In this document: piece by piece, positions 8,045 to 17,128 of the stretch
Numbering within the stretch: the stretch's first letter is position 1
Layout: each line of letters opens with the position of its first letter
From: a virus
Virus record (IMG/VR): IMGVR_UViG_3300008113_000215
Coordinates: 1-64,000 of that record
DNA: 64,000 nt
Reading direction: 5' to 3' (one strand)
Notes under the pieces: generated by a model
Seen by the model: the letters and a program-made list of their open reading frames with translations, nothing else
Told to the model about the DNA's origin: nothing
The model's database searches: none
Translations under genes and position numbers: made by a program

Positions 8045-9816
8045 TATATGAAGTTTTGTATATAGGAACCAAAATACTTGCTACCATCAAAAATGAAAGT
8101 GAAAACATCATATCGGCTAGCAGTCGAGGTCATCGTTGGAGTAGCTGCGCCTGTCCATGCAACTGTTCCAGGCCATGTTATAACTTGAGAACCTGATGCA
8201 TTTTGTCTTATTATTAAAATATATGTAGCACCTGCTTGACCGTTACTAAATGTAAATGTAGTTGTTGCTGCATTTAGAGTAAAAGTTTGAACATTACTAT
8301 CGTTCCAGTTTACCGTGGTTGATGAAGTAGTATTACCATTAGCATCTGCGCTAACCCAAGCTTGTCCAGATGTTACATTTAAGTTACCTGAATATGGTGA
8401 GCTGAAAGAAGTACCAGATGTTCCGTTGCTTGAAGTCCCTGATGTCCCCGCAGCACCAGATTGCCCCGAAGATCCTGATGTTCCTGTAGATCCAGAGCTT
8501 CCTGAAGTACCGGTTGATCCAGATGTTCCAGTTTCACCTGATGTTCCTGATGTTCCATTTCCGGATGTACCTGAAGTACCAGATTGTCCTGATGTTCCAG
8601 CTAACCCAGAAGTTCCTGATGAGCCTTTGTCAGCAACTAAACCCCATCTTACTGGATCGTCTGGAGGAGCACTGCCAGAGTTACCGTCCCCGATTTTTAT
8701 GTATGAACCTCCGGTATATGAAACTACGTCTTGGCCACCTACATAAACTGTTGGAATTGGTTGCCACTCCCCTCTCCAAACAAATCCAGCTCCTGAAGTA
8801 CCGGATGTTCCATTTCCGGATGTACCGGAAGTACCAGAAGTACCAGTTGATCCAGAAGAACCGGATGTTCCATTTTCTCCAGATGTCCCAGAAGAACCAG
8901 ATTCTCCGGTTTCTCCAGATGTACCGGATGTTCCTGATGTCCCAGAAGAACCAGATGCTCCGGTTTCTCCAGATGTACCGGATGTTCCTGATGTTCCAGA
9001 ACTTCCTGAGGAACCTGGTGCTCCCGCTGGTCCCTGAGCACCTTCTGCACCCGAAGTTCTCCATTTAATTTTTCCCTGAAGACCCCCACTAGTTGAAGGA
9101 TCCCATACTAAAAATCTTGTTTGTGATGGGTCTAATTCTAGACTTTCTAAATAGACACCATTATCTGCTATTAAAGCTTGCTGGACGTGGAATCCTTGAG
9201 AATCTATATGAGCTATATTGTTACCCCCGATGACAAATTGTTGCTGATAATCGTGTGGTATCCTATTCTCAATTATCCCAGTATAAGGTTGTCCAAAAAT
9301 TGGACCTCGAACCACTATGCCCGCGGTTCCCGCAGTTCCGTCATTGTGATAAATTATCCGATAGATTGGATCTCCCCCAGAGCTATATTCTAATGGATCT
9401 ATCGAGAGTGTTGCTCCATCAAAAGTAAGATTGGCATCACCAGTAACTCCAGTACCCGACCCGTTATATCTGAGAACTGAATATGGATTACCTGAATCTA
9501 ATACCGAGGGGGTAGTACCCGAAGTTCCTGCAGTTCCCGATCCTCCTGAAGTTCCTGATGTTGCAGATCCTGCAGTTCCACTACTTCCGCTACTTCCATC
9601 ATCCCCGGGATCACCTGTTAATGTTACTTCCCAGGTGCTAAAACTCCCCGACCCCCTAACTACTAATGGGGTAAAAGTTAATTGGCCTGTTGAAGAATTA
9701 TAGCTAACAACTCTACCGATGATGTAATTATCGGAATCATGGGTTACTTGTATAAAGTCATACTGTCTGAATGAAAGCCCCGAATTTGTCGTTATAGTTA
9801 TATTTGAGTATGGCAT
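8044..9816 (-). CDS. Collagen-like (GTSG-repeat) tail-fibre protein
   Basis: 590 residues. It has a short N-terminal head (SNITITTNSGLSFRQYDFIQVTHDSDNYIIGRVVSYN), then four Gly-x-y tracts built from GTSGTSGSSG and ETGASGSSG units, separated by globular segments (residues about 105-255, 345-385). A C-terminal beta domain has NWNDSNVQTFTLNAATTTFTFSNGQAGATYILIIRQNASGSQVITWPGTVAW, which resembles the equivalent segment of the large fibre at 57.5-62.3 kb. Gly at every third position is collagen-like but Pro is rare. It lies in an operon with adjacent fibre genes, each overlapping the next by a base. Confidence 0.85.
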   Translation of the reverse strand: MPYSNITITTNSGLSFRQYDFIQVTHDSDNYIIGRVVSYNSSTGQLTFTPLVVRGSGSFSTWEVTLTGDPGDDGSSGSSGTAGSATSGTSGGSGTAGTSGTTPSVLDSGNPYSVLRYNGSGTGVTGDANLTFDGATLSIDPLEYSSGGDPIYRIIYHNDGTAGTAGIVVRGPIFGQPYTGIIENRIPHDYQQQFVIGGNNIAHIDSQGFHVQQALIADNGVYLESLELDPSQTRFLVWDPSTSGGLQGKIKWRTSGAEGAQGPAGAPGSSGSSGTSGTSGTSGETGASGSSGTSGTSGTSGETGESGSSGTSGENGTSGSSGSTGTSGTSGTSGNGTSGTSGAGFVWRGEWQPIPTVYVGGQDVVSYTGGSYIKIGDGNSGSAPPDDPVRWGLVADKGSSGTSGLAGTSGQSGTSGTSGNGTSGTSGETGTSGSTGTSGSSGSTGTSGSSGQSGAAGTSGTSSNGTSGTSFSSPYSGNLNVTSGQAWVSADANGNTTSSTTVNWNDSNVQTFTLNAATTTFTFSNGQAGATYILIIRQNASGSQVITWPGTVAWTGAATPTMTSTASRYDVFTFIFDGSKYFGSYIQNFI

Positions 9817-10460
9817 TATGGTAGGGTTATTGATGTTGTACTTATTCCAAAATAAGTTGATGTTGATCCGGAACTTCCAGAAGATCCACTAGTTCCACTG
9901 CTTCCGCTGGTAGTTGGGCTAGCACTCGTTCCGCTTGTTCCGCTGATGCCTGTTCCTAGAGCACCACCAGAAGCAACTATAATAGTGATCTCAACATCAT
10001 TAGAATGTGGATTGTGTATCACTATCCCTCCCTCATTATAAAGAGGACTAGATAGAAAATTGCTCGGATATATTGAAATCCCTCTTCCGGGATCAGCTCC
10101 TGGTTCTCCAGTCCAGATATGGAAACCTCCAATTGGATAGATTTTCTCTTCGTAAATAAGGTTAATATATTTACTCGAATCTGTTGTAAATGATGCTGGA
10201 TATTTTACGCTAACTATAAGTGCTTTTACCTCCCCGAATGTATTAGATAAACCGGAATCATCCAAAAGAAATGCACTGCCACCCTTTAACTTTAGTGTTT
10301 GTGCAAAAAAATCGTCTATATCGAGGGAGAAATCACATAAATCAAAAGAATTTAGAACAGACGAATCTTTGGTTACTTGAAAGGTGCAACGATTAAATTG
10401 ACCTCCTTCAATTAAGGTATTAGCTAAATCTGCTTTACATATAAGGGGTGCTGTTGCCAT
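9816..10460 (-). CDS. Tail-fibre-associated structural protein with short GTSG tail
   Basis: 214 residues; a paralog of the 194-residue protein encoded just upstream. Both share the plan x-V...hSFDLCDFSLDID / EVKALIVSVKYP...YINLIYEEKIYPI / GGIVIHNPHSNDVEITIIVA. Here the core is followed by a collagen-like tail (GTGISGTSGTSASPTTSGSSGTSG) and a short end. The core may be a capping or attachment domain and the tail a trimerising stalk; this is inference. TAATG overlaps connect it to both neighbours. Confidence 0.75.
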   Translation of the reverse strand: MATAPLICKADLANTLIEGGQFNRCTFQVTKDSSVLNSFDLCDFSLDIDDFFAQTLKLKGGSAFLLDDSGLSNTFGEVKALIVSVKYPASFTTDSSKYINLIYEEKIYPIGGFHIWTGEPGADPGRGISIYPSNFLSSPLYNEGGIVIHNPHSNDVEITIIVASGGALGTGISGTSGTSASPTTSGSSGTSGSSGSSGSTSTYFGISTTSITLP

Positions 10461-11044
10461 TAATTCATAACTAATATTTCTACCTCAACCTCTTTCCGGG
10501 TTGTATTCATAATTTTAATTCCACCCAAACTAAAATCTGGCGAGGTTGGTTGAGGACTTAAAACCGGACTAAATTCTGGATCTACCACAGGAGAAACATT
10601 AGTGGGATCACCATACACATTATATGGCTCTAAATCCCATCCGTGATGTTTAACATGATCTAAAGTTTTCCCTGTTAGGAATAAGACGTTTTTTAGAGGA
10701 AACGTCCTTCCTTTATATTCCCAGAAAATTAACTTCTCATCTTCTGTTAAAGATTTATCATATTTCACTTTAACTATGATTAAAGAAACCTCTCCCTGAT
10801 CTTGAGCTATGTTTCCTCCGTATAAATTCCAAGACGTTTCGGGATCTATAAAGATTCTCTTTTTGAAGCTTCCCCCGGTAATTGATGCAGGGTGAAAAAA
10901 TCCAGACATATCCACAGAATGCAAAACTTTAGATCCCTCTATGATTTTAAGAATGGATCCTTCAAAAACTATTTTTTTCTGTTTTTCTGGATTACAATCA
11001 ATGTACTTGACATATCTTGAATCTGTTTTTAATACGTTTGGCAT
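10460..11044 (-). CDS. Tail-associated structural protein, paralog of the next gene
   Basis: 194 residues, soluble. Segments VLHSVDMSGFF, EVSLIIVKVKYDKSL, IFWEYKGRTFPLKNVLFLTGKT and GGIKIMNTTRKEVEVEILVMN align with the 214-residue paralog downstream, showing an old tandem duplication. It lacks the GTSG tail. Function not recognised beyond its place at the head of a fibre operon. Confidence 0.7.
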   Translation of the reverse strand: MPNVLKTDSRYVKYIDCNPEKQKKIVFEGSILKIIEGSKVLHSVDMSGFFHPASITGGSFKKRIFIDPETSWNLYGGNIAQDQGEVSLIIVKVKYDKSLTEDEKLIFWEYKGRTFPLKNVLFLTGKTLDHVKHHGWDLEPYNVYGDPTNVSPVVDPEFSPVLSPQPTSPDFSLGGIKIMNTTRKEVEVEILVMN

Positions 11045-11045
11045 C

Positions 11046-12416
11046 TTATAATCTGGTAGGATCTTCCTTTCTGACTAATAAGTCGATCGGAATTTCCTTT
11101 TTATTCTTGTAATCTTTGATACTCCTTCTCTCTTTTCCGTAAACGTTACCTAGCCTGTATCCACCAAATTCACCGTCTTCCGTATTTTCTGGCAGATCCT
11201 CGTGTTCTTCTATTATTTCTGAATCCTCATCAGGGGTTAAATCTGGGTCGATACTGGAGAGATCTGGAGAATAAACTACATCATCATCTTCTTTGCTCTT
11301 CTCATTATCTCCCGCATCTTCTGGAAGAATGATTTCTCTTTCTTCTTTTTCAATTGTTTCTTCGATTTTCTCGGAAATGTCTTCCTGCTCATTTTCATTT
11401 ATTATATCATTATTGATCTCTGCTATCGGGGTATCTCCTACAATAAATCCTTTTAAGGTAAGTGGAATTCCCTCTATCTCTGTTTTGTATTCATCTACGA
11501 TTTTTAGATCCGGCAATTTGATTTCTTCTTCCTTTTCTGGCTCTATAGTCTCTATAATTTTTTCCTCAATTTTTTCCGGTTCTGGATTTTTTGGGGATTC
11601 TTCTGTTTTTTTCTTCTCGCTGACATAGGAGAATACGAAGTTAGCGGCAACAACTAGTGCAATCGCAAGTGGGTCAAATACCAGCATTAAAGCTATAATA
11701 AACCAGTTTACAACTTGATCTAAAGATTTACCAGTGATCTTAGCGATAAATTTTAAAGGTCCGATTTCGTTAGCTATATCATTATTGGAAGAGACGTTTA
11801 GAATCTCCAGATCTAAATCGTTGATTTGCTGAGTTTTTGAAGCTATCGTGTCCTGTAAAACTTTTATATCATCATCCAAAGATTTGCTCTCTTTACTCAA
11901 TTGGTTCATCTGTGATCTAACAGAGGAAGTTGATTTGTTTTGAGCTATGAGATTATCAGCATTGCTCTGCTGTCTATTTCTCATATCAGAGAGTGTGTTC
12001 TGTCTGGTACTTTTAAGCTCCAACTGTTTTTCTGCCTGATCCAGCTGCCTTTGAATCATTTGCTTTCTTTTCTCAATGACAGCAGTATTTTTATCTACGT
12101 TTTCTACCTTATTTGCGGTTTCCTGATAAGCTGAGGACAAGAACCCATAGATCCCCGCCGAGGTTATTACTATTAGTACAAAACATGCTATAGTGAGGTA
12201 AACCTTAAGTGCCTTGTTTATTTCGTCCCAGAATCTGTACAACAGAGAAGCTATGACTAGTTTAGCAAATTCTAAACTAGCTGCCATCACCATCACGTTG
12301 GTAGAAGCACCTGCAAACATTTTACCGATACCAAAGATCGAATAAAATGCAGCAGAAAACGAGATGCTGATTGCAGAAATAGCTACAATATATGGGAAAT
12401 ACTTGTTTTCTTTCAT
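11046..12416 (-). CDS. Membrane-anchored coiled-coil protein with acidic C-terminus
   Basis: 456 residues. Three hydrophobic helices lie in the first 95 residues (YIVAISAISISFSAAFYSIF; NVMVMAASLEFAKLVIASLL; VYLTIACFVLIVITSAGIYGFL). A coiled coil follows to about residue 210 (KRKQMIQRQLDQAEKQLELKS..., LSKESKSLDDDIKVLQDTI), then a fourth hydrophobic segment (WFIIALMLVFDPLAIALVVAANFVFSY) and a highly acidic Glu/Asp-rich tail of about 180 residues. The topology would span the host inner membrane. No enzymatic motif is seen. A GATATATA element precedes it. Confidence 0.8.
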   Translation of the reverse strand: MKENKYFPYIVAISAISISFSAAFYSIFGIGKMFAGASTNVMVMAASLEFAKLVIASLLYRFWDEINKALKVYLTIACFVLIVITSAGIYGFLSSAYQETANKVENVDKNTAVIEKRKQMIQRQLDQAEKQLELKSTRQNTLSDMRNRQQSNADNLIAQNKSTSSVRSQMNQLSKESKSLDDDIKVLQDTIASKTQQINDLDLEILNVSSNNDIANEIGPLKFIAKITGKSLDQVVNWFIIALMLVFDPLAIALVVAANFVFSYVSEKKKTEESPKNPEPEKIEEKIIETIEPEKEEEIKLPDLKIVDEYKTEIEGIPLTLKGFIVGDTPIAEINNDIINENEQEDISEKIEETIEKEEREIILPEDAGDNEKSKEDDDVVYSPDLSSIDPDLTPDEDSEIIEEHEDLPENTEDGEFGGYRLGNVYGKERRSIKDYKNKKEIPIDLLVRKEDPTRL

Positions 12417-12434
12417 CTAAGTTATTTCTTTAAG

Positions 12435-12446
12435 TATTATATATCC
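12435..12446 (-). promoter_or_regulatory. GATATATA-type promoter element
   Basis: GGATATATAATA on the minus strand, about 20 nt upstream of the membrane-protein start at 12416. Confidence 0.45.
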
Positions 12447-12450
12447 ACAG

Positions 12451-12480
12451 AAAAAAGGCCCACTTGATAAAGTGAGCCCT
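12451..12480 (-). terminator. Intrinsic terminator
   Basis: Minus-strand stem GGCTCACTT / AAGTGGGCC (one G-U pair, 4-nt loop) followed by six T. It lies just past the 150-residue gene and immediately upstream of the next promoter element. Confidence 0.75.
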
Positions 12481-12501
12481 AAAAGATTAAAAACCCGGAA
12501 T

Positions 12502-12954
12502 TTATTCAGATTCTAAGCCCTGTTGAGCTGCTGCTAGATCCTTTTTTAGATCGTCAAACTCTTTATTATCTAGGCTAATATTGGTCAAAGATTGTTCGAA
12601 TGCCTTAAAAATGCGGATAAAATCATTTGCTAGGCTTTTTCCCTTCCCTGAAAATTTATTTAGAAAATAATGTGATGCTTCGATTTCTAGAGCATTCATA
12701 TAGATCACTCCACTTTTTATGCCTTCTTCTTTGATTTGGTCGAGCTTTTTTGTGATCTCTAAAATTCCTAAAGCTTCCTTTCCCCTCCATTCTAGAGAGG
12801 AAACAATATCATTATACACCTCTAGATCTTTTGAATTCATAGATACTCCATAGACCTTATTACTCAGTTCTTTTTGTTTTTTGTCAAGAGCTGATTGTAG
12901 CTCTTCGACTCTTTTTTGATCTACTTCCACTTCGGTGATTAATTCTTCTGCCAT
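12502..12954 (-). CDS. Hypothetical coiled-coil protein (150 aa)
   Basis: Acidic, helical protein with likely coiled coils at both ends (ELQSALDKKQKELSNKV near residues 15-35; FDDLKKDLAAAQQGLES at the end). The middle has a helix-rich segment with ASHYFLNKFSGKGKSLANDFIRIFKAFEQS. No family recognised. It ends at a clear terminator, so it is the last gene of the transcript containing the nuclease and sigma factor upstream. Confidence 0.7.
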   Translation of the reverse strand: MAEELITEVEVDQKRVEELQSALDKKQKELSNKVYGVSMNSKDLEVYNDIVSSLEWRGKEALGILEITKKLDQIKEEGIKSGVIYMNALEIEASHYFLNKFSGKGKSLANDFIRIFKAFEQSLTNISLDNKEFDDLKKDLAAAQQGLESE

Positions 12955-13003
12955 TTTTTATTTTTTATATTCATTTTTAGATCCTCTTAAACCTAATGTT
13001 TCA

Positions 13004-13750
13004 TCAAATAGAGTGGATTTCCCTGAATTGTTTCAAGAGATCCAGAAATTTTCTTAGATGTTCTTTAAACTCGTCTCTTGTAACGATGAATCTTTGGATT
13101 GAAGAGTTTTTTTCGTTAGAAATCCAAATTTCCCCACGGTGAGGAATTACTCCATACCTCTCAGCATAAGCAAACATATATGCGGAAATTTGGCATTTAT
13201 AGGAATCAATATCGTCTTCATCTTTAGGTGAGCTAGCAGACTTGAAATCTATTACCACGTGCTCGTCATTAAAGTCTTGAAAAATAAAATCTGTTGCTCC
13301 TGCCCATCCGCCTCTAAAATCTGTCCACAGAAAAAGTTCGTTATGAAGAACACATTTAATATCTGACCAAAATTTTTCATGATAAAAATTCCAAAAAAGA
13401 TCTCTACCTCTCACAATCAAATCCAACTTGTCTGGTGAATTTTTTTCTTCTTCCTTAGCAATATTTTGAGCTGATAGAAGACTCTTATCCACTGATTTTG
13501 ATTCTGCATACTCCAATAGGAAATGTTCAAGCATCGAGTGCATAACTGTTCCTCTGAATGATGCTTTATCCAGTATCTGCTGCCATTTCTCGTTACCGAA
13601 CTTTTCTCTCAAGTGTTGGAATTTAGGCTCAGTAAGGAGCTTTAAAACTGTTGTAACGGAAGGAAGAACCAGCTTAGTCTGGTGATCCGTGATAACCTCA
13701 TAAGCTCTTCCCCAGGGATAGCTTTTTCTCTGAATATTAGGATTTGTCAA
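13004..13750 (-). CDS. PD-(D/E)XK nuclease, RecB/Cas4-like exonuclease family
   Basis: 248 residues. The nuclease core is at residues 45-195: RGTVMHSMLEHFLLEY (RecB-type His helix), then GATDFIFQDFNDEHVVIDFKSAS giving the D...D-x-K metal and catalytic residues, then YKCQISAYMFAY, the Q-x3-Y motif of RecB-type nucleases. Related proteins in T4-like phages are annotated as exonucleases and probably act in recombination or host-DNA breakdown. The start appears to be TTG at 13750 because no ATG precedes the conserved region. The four bases to the upstream stop indicate an operon. Confidence 0.8.
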   Translation of the reverse strand: MTNPNIQRKSYPWGRAYEVITDHQTKLVLPSVTTVLKLLTEPKFQHLREKFGNEKWQQILDKASFRGTVMHSMLEHFLLEYAESKSVDKSLLSAQNIAKEEEKNSPDKLDLIVRGRDLFWNFYHEKFWSDIKCVLHNELFLWTDFRGGWAGATDFIFQDFNDEHVVIDFKSASSPKDEDDIDSYKCQISAYMFAYAERYGVIPHRGEIWISNEKNSSIQRFIVTRDEFKEHLRKFLDLLKQFREIHSI

Positions 13751-13753
13751 TTT

Positions 13754-14224
13754 TTAAAATAATGATATTGTCCAAGTCCAAGCTTGGGATAGCCACTGTG
13801 TTTTGCTTTCAATGATGATAGCAGTGGTCCAAAAAATAGTTCTACTTGCAATCCACCAGGTTGTTAGATCTCTGAAATAAGGATAATAAACTAAAAGATA
13901 TGAATTGCTTTCTGGAATCTCCTTATATTCAGGAATGATTATCTCATGAAGATTAAGAGAAGTGAGATATTCATTTAATCCCTTCGATTGTTCTATTAAA
14001 TAAGCTGGCCAAAGCTCCCGTGGTAAATCTGGGGACATTGTCACTTCGGGTGGTAAATTCATAACTGTGTAAATTCTGCCAATCCAGTCTACCCTCAAAT
14101 TGTTTTTTGACCATATCGGAGAATTCATCAGCTCCTTTTTAATTACCCTACGGAGAAATAGATAATTTCTAATGTCTCTAATAACTCCAAAAATTCTGAT
14201 TAATCCCTTTAAAAAATCTATCAT
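13754..14224 (-). CDS. Hypothetical protein (156 aa) with hydrophobic C-terminus
   Basis: It starts with a hydrophobic/basic segment (LKGLIRIFGVIRDIRNYLFLRRVIKKEL) and contains a Pro-rich centre (NLPPEVTMSPDLPRELWPAYL). The last 45 residues are aromatic and hydrophobic (DLTTWWIASRTIFWTTAIIIES...LSQAWTWTISLF), possibly membrane-associated. No family recognised. It is one base from the sigma factor upstream. Confidence 0.65.
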   Translation of the reverse strand: MIDFLKGLIRIFGVIRDIRNYLFLRRVIKKELMNSPIWSKNNLRVDWIGRIYTVMNLPPEVTMSPDLPRELWPAYLIEQSKGLNEYLTSLNLHEIIIPEYKEIPESNSYLLVYYPYFRDLTTWWIASRTIFWTTAIIIESKTQWLSQAWTWTISLF

Positions 14225-14225
14225 A

Positions 14226-14849
14226 TCAATCGATAAAATTTAATTTTATTCCAGGAAACATCTCCCTGATCTTTATTCTAGCTCTTCTAATACGTGTTGC
14301 AACTGCTCTCTTTTTCATTCCGTATTTATCAGCAATATCTTGATACTTCATCTTATGTAGTTCCCGATCCATAAGAATATCCTTATAAATCGCAGGAAGC
14401 TGTTTCATCTTTTCTAAGACTGTATCATATAGATCATCAAAGCCTCCTTCCTGATTATTTATTTCCCATTCTGGTTCAGCAAAAATATCCTCTGGGGTTA
14501 TATCAGAGAGAGGAATGAATTCATCATGATCTCTACCATCTAATTCTATCGATTCATAAACTAATGGAGTAAATTTCTTCGAATTTTTTTTGATTAGCAG
14601 AGATTCGTTTCTTGCTATGTTATATGCCCATGTGGAAAAATTTCCCCTAGAAGGATCATATTGGGCAACTTTTACCCAGATCTTTTCAAAAGTTTTTGAC
14701 ACTGCATCTTGCGCAACCTCTTCATCAATTAGGATTGATTTACAGTGATTAAGTAAACCTGGTTTAATCCTATCATAGAGAGACTTAAAATCTTTCTCTT
14801 GGGATGTCATTAAAAATTTTTCAGCTAATTCTTGAATGCTCTTTGCCAT
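14226..14849 (-). CDS. ECF-like RNA polymerase sigma factor
   Basis: 207 residues with the two-domain plan of extracytoplasmic-function sigma factors. Region 2 is at about residues 22-90 (LYDRIKPGLLNHCKSILIDEEVAQDAVSKTFEKIWVKVAQYDPSRGNFSTWAYNIARNESL, the DAV.KTF.KIW and FSTWAYNIARN signatures). Region 4 is at 145-195 (MKQLPAIYKDILMDRELHKMKYQDIADKYGMKKRAVATRIRRARIKI, helix-turn-helix). It is distinct from the gp55-like sigma, so the phage carries two specificity factors. It overlaps the dCMP deaminase stop by 29 bases. Confidence 0.9.
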   Translation of the reverse strand: MAKSIQELAEKFLMTSQEKDFKSLYDRIKPGLLNHCKSILIDEEVAQDAVSKTFEKIWVKVAQYDPSRGNFSTWAYNIARNESLLIKKNSKKFTPLVYESIELDGRDHDEFIPLSDITPEDIFAEPEWEINNQEGGFDDLYDTVLEKMKQLPAIYKDILMDRELHKMKYQDIADKYGMKKRAVATRIRRARIKIREMFPGIKLNFID

Positions 14850-15333
14850 CTGGTTCTTGGTTTAAAGGGTTATGTAAGTTAATATAAACAATTTCAATCC
14901 CAGCTTGGTTTAGCAGTTGGAGAGAATCAGTCTTTCTGTAAATCTCACAGAAAACGATTCTTTTAATCCCGGATTGAATAATTAATTTTGAGCAATCATA
15001 ACACGGGGAAAGCGTTACATACATCGTGCTCCCGTGTGAACTCACCGTATTTTTTGCAAGCTTTGTTATAGCATTTGCTTCTGCGTGCAAAACATAAGGC
15101 AAGGTTTCATTTATTTCATTTTCGCAAATGTTTGGAAATCCTGTTGGAGTTCCGTTATATCCGTCTGAAATTATGGTTTTGTCTTTGACTACTAAACATC
15201 CAACCTGACTTCTTTTGCAATGAGAATTAGTTGACCATTCTTTTGCCATTCTGAGATAAACAAGATCTAACTTAAACTGCTTTTTATCTAAACAGTTATT
15301 TGAATCTTGCTCAGTAAAAAAATTATTCTCCAA
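14821..15333 (-). CDS. cd: dCMP deaminase
   Basis: 170 residues of the zinc-dependent deoxycytidylate deaminase family, which makes dUMP from dCMP for thymidylate synthesis. The substrate and zinc motifs are complete: RSQVGCLVV and DGYNGTPTGF near the start, HAEANAI (zinc His and catalytic Glu) at about residue 85, and PCYDCSKLII with the two zinc Cys at about residue 115. In T4 the enzyme (gene cd) is allosteric and part of the dNTP synthetase complex. A thymidylate-synthase-family gene lies at 40.4 kb. Confidence 0.92.
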   Translation of the reverse strand: MENNFFTEQDSNNCLDKKQFKLDLVYLRMAKEWSTNSHCKRSQVGCLVVKDKTIISDGYNGTPTGFPNICENEINETLPYVLHAEANAITKLAKNTVSSHGSTMYVTLSPCYDCSKLIIQSGIKRIVFCEIYRKTDSLQLLNQAGIEIVYINLHNPLNQEPDGKEHSRIS

Positions 15334-15565
15334 TATTTTCCTCTTTTAAGTTTCCTTTAAATAAATCTATTACTGGATAAACAGAATAAGCAGGAAACTT
15401 ACCGAGCAGAGAAACTATCTTGTTGATTTCAGATTCTGTGAAGGAGCTTTTGCTTTCAATCAAACCAATCAATTCCTGATAGTTATCGAAGGGATTTTTT
15501 AGAAAATCCGCTAGGGATTCTCTTAAATTTTCCTCCATAATATATTTTTTTTCAGTAACCGACAT
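15323..15565 (-). CDS. Hypothetical protein (80 aa)
   Basis: Small acidic helical protein (ENLRESLADFLKNPFDNYQELIGLIES...INKIVSLLGKFPAYSVYPVIDLF). No recognised domain. It is the first gene of the transcript running into dCMP deaminase, overlapping it by 11 bases. A Bacteroidetes-type TATATTTG box lies about 20 nt upstream, suggesting host-polymerase expression. Confidence 0.65.
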   Translation of the reverse strand: MSVTEKKYIMEENLRESLADFLKNPFDNYQELIGLIESKSSFTESEINKIVSLLGKFPAYSVYPVIDLFKGNLKEENIGE

Positions 15566-15584
15566 AGCTTTTTATTATCCTATA

Positions 15585-15592
15585 CAAATATA
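15585..15592 (-). promoter_or_regulatory. Host-type -7 box (TAnnTTTG)
   Basis: TATATTTG on the minus strand, followed by GTATAGG, 20 nt upstream of the ATG at 15565. It matches the Bacteroidetes primary-sigma -7 consensus. No clear TTTG box was seen at -33. Confidence 0.4.
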
Positions 15593-15622
15593 GAAAGAAA
15601 GTTTCACAAAAAAAACTGAACC

Positions 15623-17113
15623 TTATGAAAATTTGTGAGTGTTGTCTGTAACGATTAGTGGACCTTGAAGAACCTTTAAAATTTCTCTCATTGTCTTGAG
15701 TAATTCTCCATTGATTCTTTGGTCTTCATCTTTCCTAGATTCATCTGCAGCTTTTGTTTCAGCTTCAGCGGCAGATTTTTGTTTTTCCTCTTGAGCTTTA
15801 GTTTCTGAGGTTTTTTCAGGTTCTTCCTGTGGGGAGGGTGCAGGTGTTTGTGGAGATGGTGGGGGAGGGGTGGCAGGTTGTTGTTCAACTGGAGGAACAG
15901 GGGTTTGTTCCACCATTGGGGTTGCCTGGGACACTACATTTGCAACTTGCTCTTTTGCTTCTGTTGGAACGGATTCATTTTGTGTTAAATTTTGAACCAC
16001 GGTACTTGCTTTAGCTGCTAAATCGGGGTTTTGAAGGATTTCTCCTGTCGCTTGATTTATAGCATCGGATTCACCTCCAAAGCTCTGAGCAATTGCTTGA
16101 TCAAATGTTGCAATATCTGCTCCGGCAAACATGTTAGCAATCTCTCCTGCACTCATTCCTAATTGATCCCCTAACATACTAAGTAGAGGGGATTCTTCCT
16201 TAGTGAATTCTTTGGTAGTAGCAGCATCAAATGTTTTAGGACCTTCCACAGCAGCCTGATTTGTAACATTAGTAACATTCGTCTGTGTTTGTTGAACTAC
16301 CGTGGATGTTGGTTCCGCTGGGGGATTTGCAGCAGGAGGGGTCTGTGTTACCGGCGGATTTGCAGTAGCGGGGGTTATTTCCTGTGTGGGTTCAGCAGGT
16401 TTGGCTATCTCTTGTTGTGTGGTGATAACAGAGGCAGGGATTTCTGCTGCTGGGGATTGAGCTGGTTCTGTAGGAGCTGGGGGAGGAGGCGGGAGTATCG
16501 GTTCAGGTTTAGGAGCAGGAGGAATTAACGATTTAGCCAGAAAATCGAAAACCTCTTTAGCGCTATTCATGACATATTCATCGCTAGGAGCAGCCCCGGA
16601 TTGTCTTTGTATCCCAATCTCTTTTAGAAAATTAAGAACAGTAGAATCTAAAATGTGCTGTAAATTATTACTTGAAATTTTGTTCAGCTCTTTGTTATTG
16701 AAGTCCGGACTTTCCCCCATTTCCAGATCATCAATTCCGTTTTCTATGGTATTGAATTCAGTTTTAGTTATTGTTCTAAGTTCGTTATACGCGTTAGAAT
16801 CCTTAAATGAAGGTCTATTTTGGACCCACCCGCTTAAATATTTTGGATTTTGATATGAAAGACCCTTGAAGTTTTCAACTGCTGTACTAACGATATTATC
16901 CGTGATAGAATTAATATATTGACTCGGATCCTTCCCTTCCGGAATTTCAAACATAGCAGCTCCAAAACTCCCAGGAAGAACTTCACCCCTTGCCTGCCCT
17001 ATAGCAATATCAAGAGCTTCTTGTGAAGCATTACCCAATAAAGGATCTGCAGATTTTTTATCTGAGAGCTGTTTGTTAAAAACATCTACCTGTTCGGAAT
17101 TAATTATTGCCAA
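15623..17113 (-). CDS. Proline-rich phage protein (496 aa), probably virion or tail assembly
   Basis: The N-terminal 190 residues are a folded, mainly helical domain (QEALDIAIGQARGEVLPGSFGAAMFEI, LQHILDSTVLNFLKEIG). They are followed by a Pro-rich linker of about 100 residues (PAPKPEPILPPPPPAPTEPAQ), a second small domain (SPLLSMLGDQLGMSAGEIANMF...), another Pro/Gln linker and a Lys/Glu-rich helix ending NGELLKTMREILKVLQGPL. The start appears to be TTG at 17113. Position directly after the gp26/gp51-like genes suggests a tail or baseplate role. Function not recognised. Confidence 0.75.
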   Translation of the reverse strand: MAIINSEQVDVFNKQLSDKKSADPLLGNASQEALDIAIGQARGEVLPGSFGAAMFEIPEGKDPSQYINSITDNIVSTAVENFKGLSYQNPKYLSGWVQNRPSFKDSNAYNELRTITKTEFNTIENGIDDLEMGESPDFNNKELNKISSNNLQHILDSTVLNFLKEIGIQRQSGAAPSDEYVMNSAKEVFDFLAKSLIPPAPKPEPILPPPPPAPTEPAQSPAAEIPASVITTQQEIAKPAEPTQEITPATANPPVTQTPPAANPPAEPTSTVVQQTQTNVTNVTNQAAVEGPKTFDAATTKEFTKEESPLLSMLGDQLGMSAGEIANMFAGADIATFDQAIAQSFGGESDAINQATGEILQNPDLAAKASTVVQNLTQNESVPTEAKEQVANVVSQATPMVEQTPVPPVEQQPATPPPPSPQTPAPSPQEEPEKTSETKAQEEKQKSAAEAETKAADESRKDEDQRINGELLKTMREILKVLQGPLIVTDNTHKFS

Positions 17114-17128
17114 ATTCTACCTTTTCCT

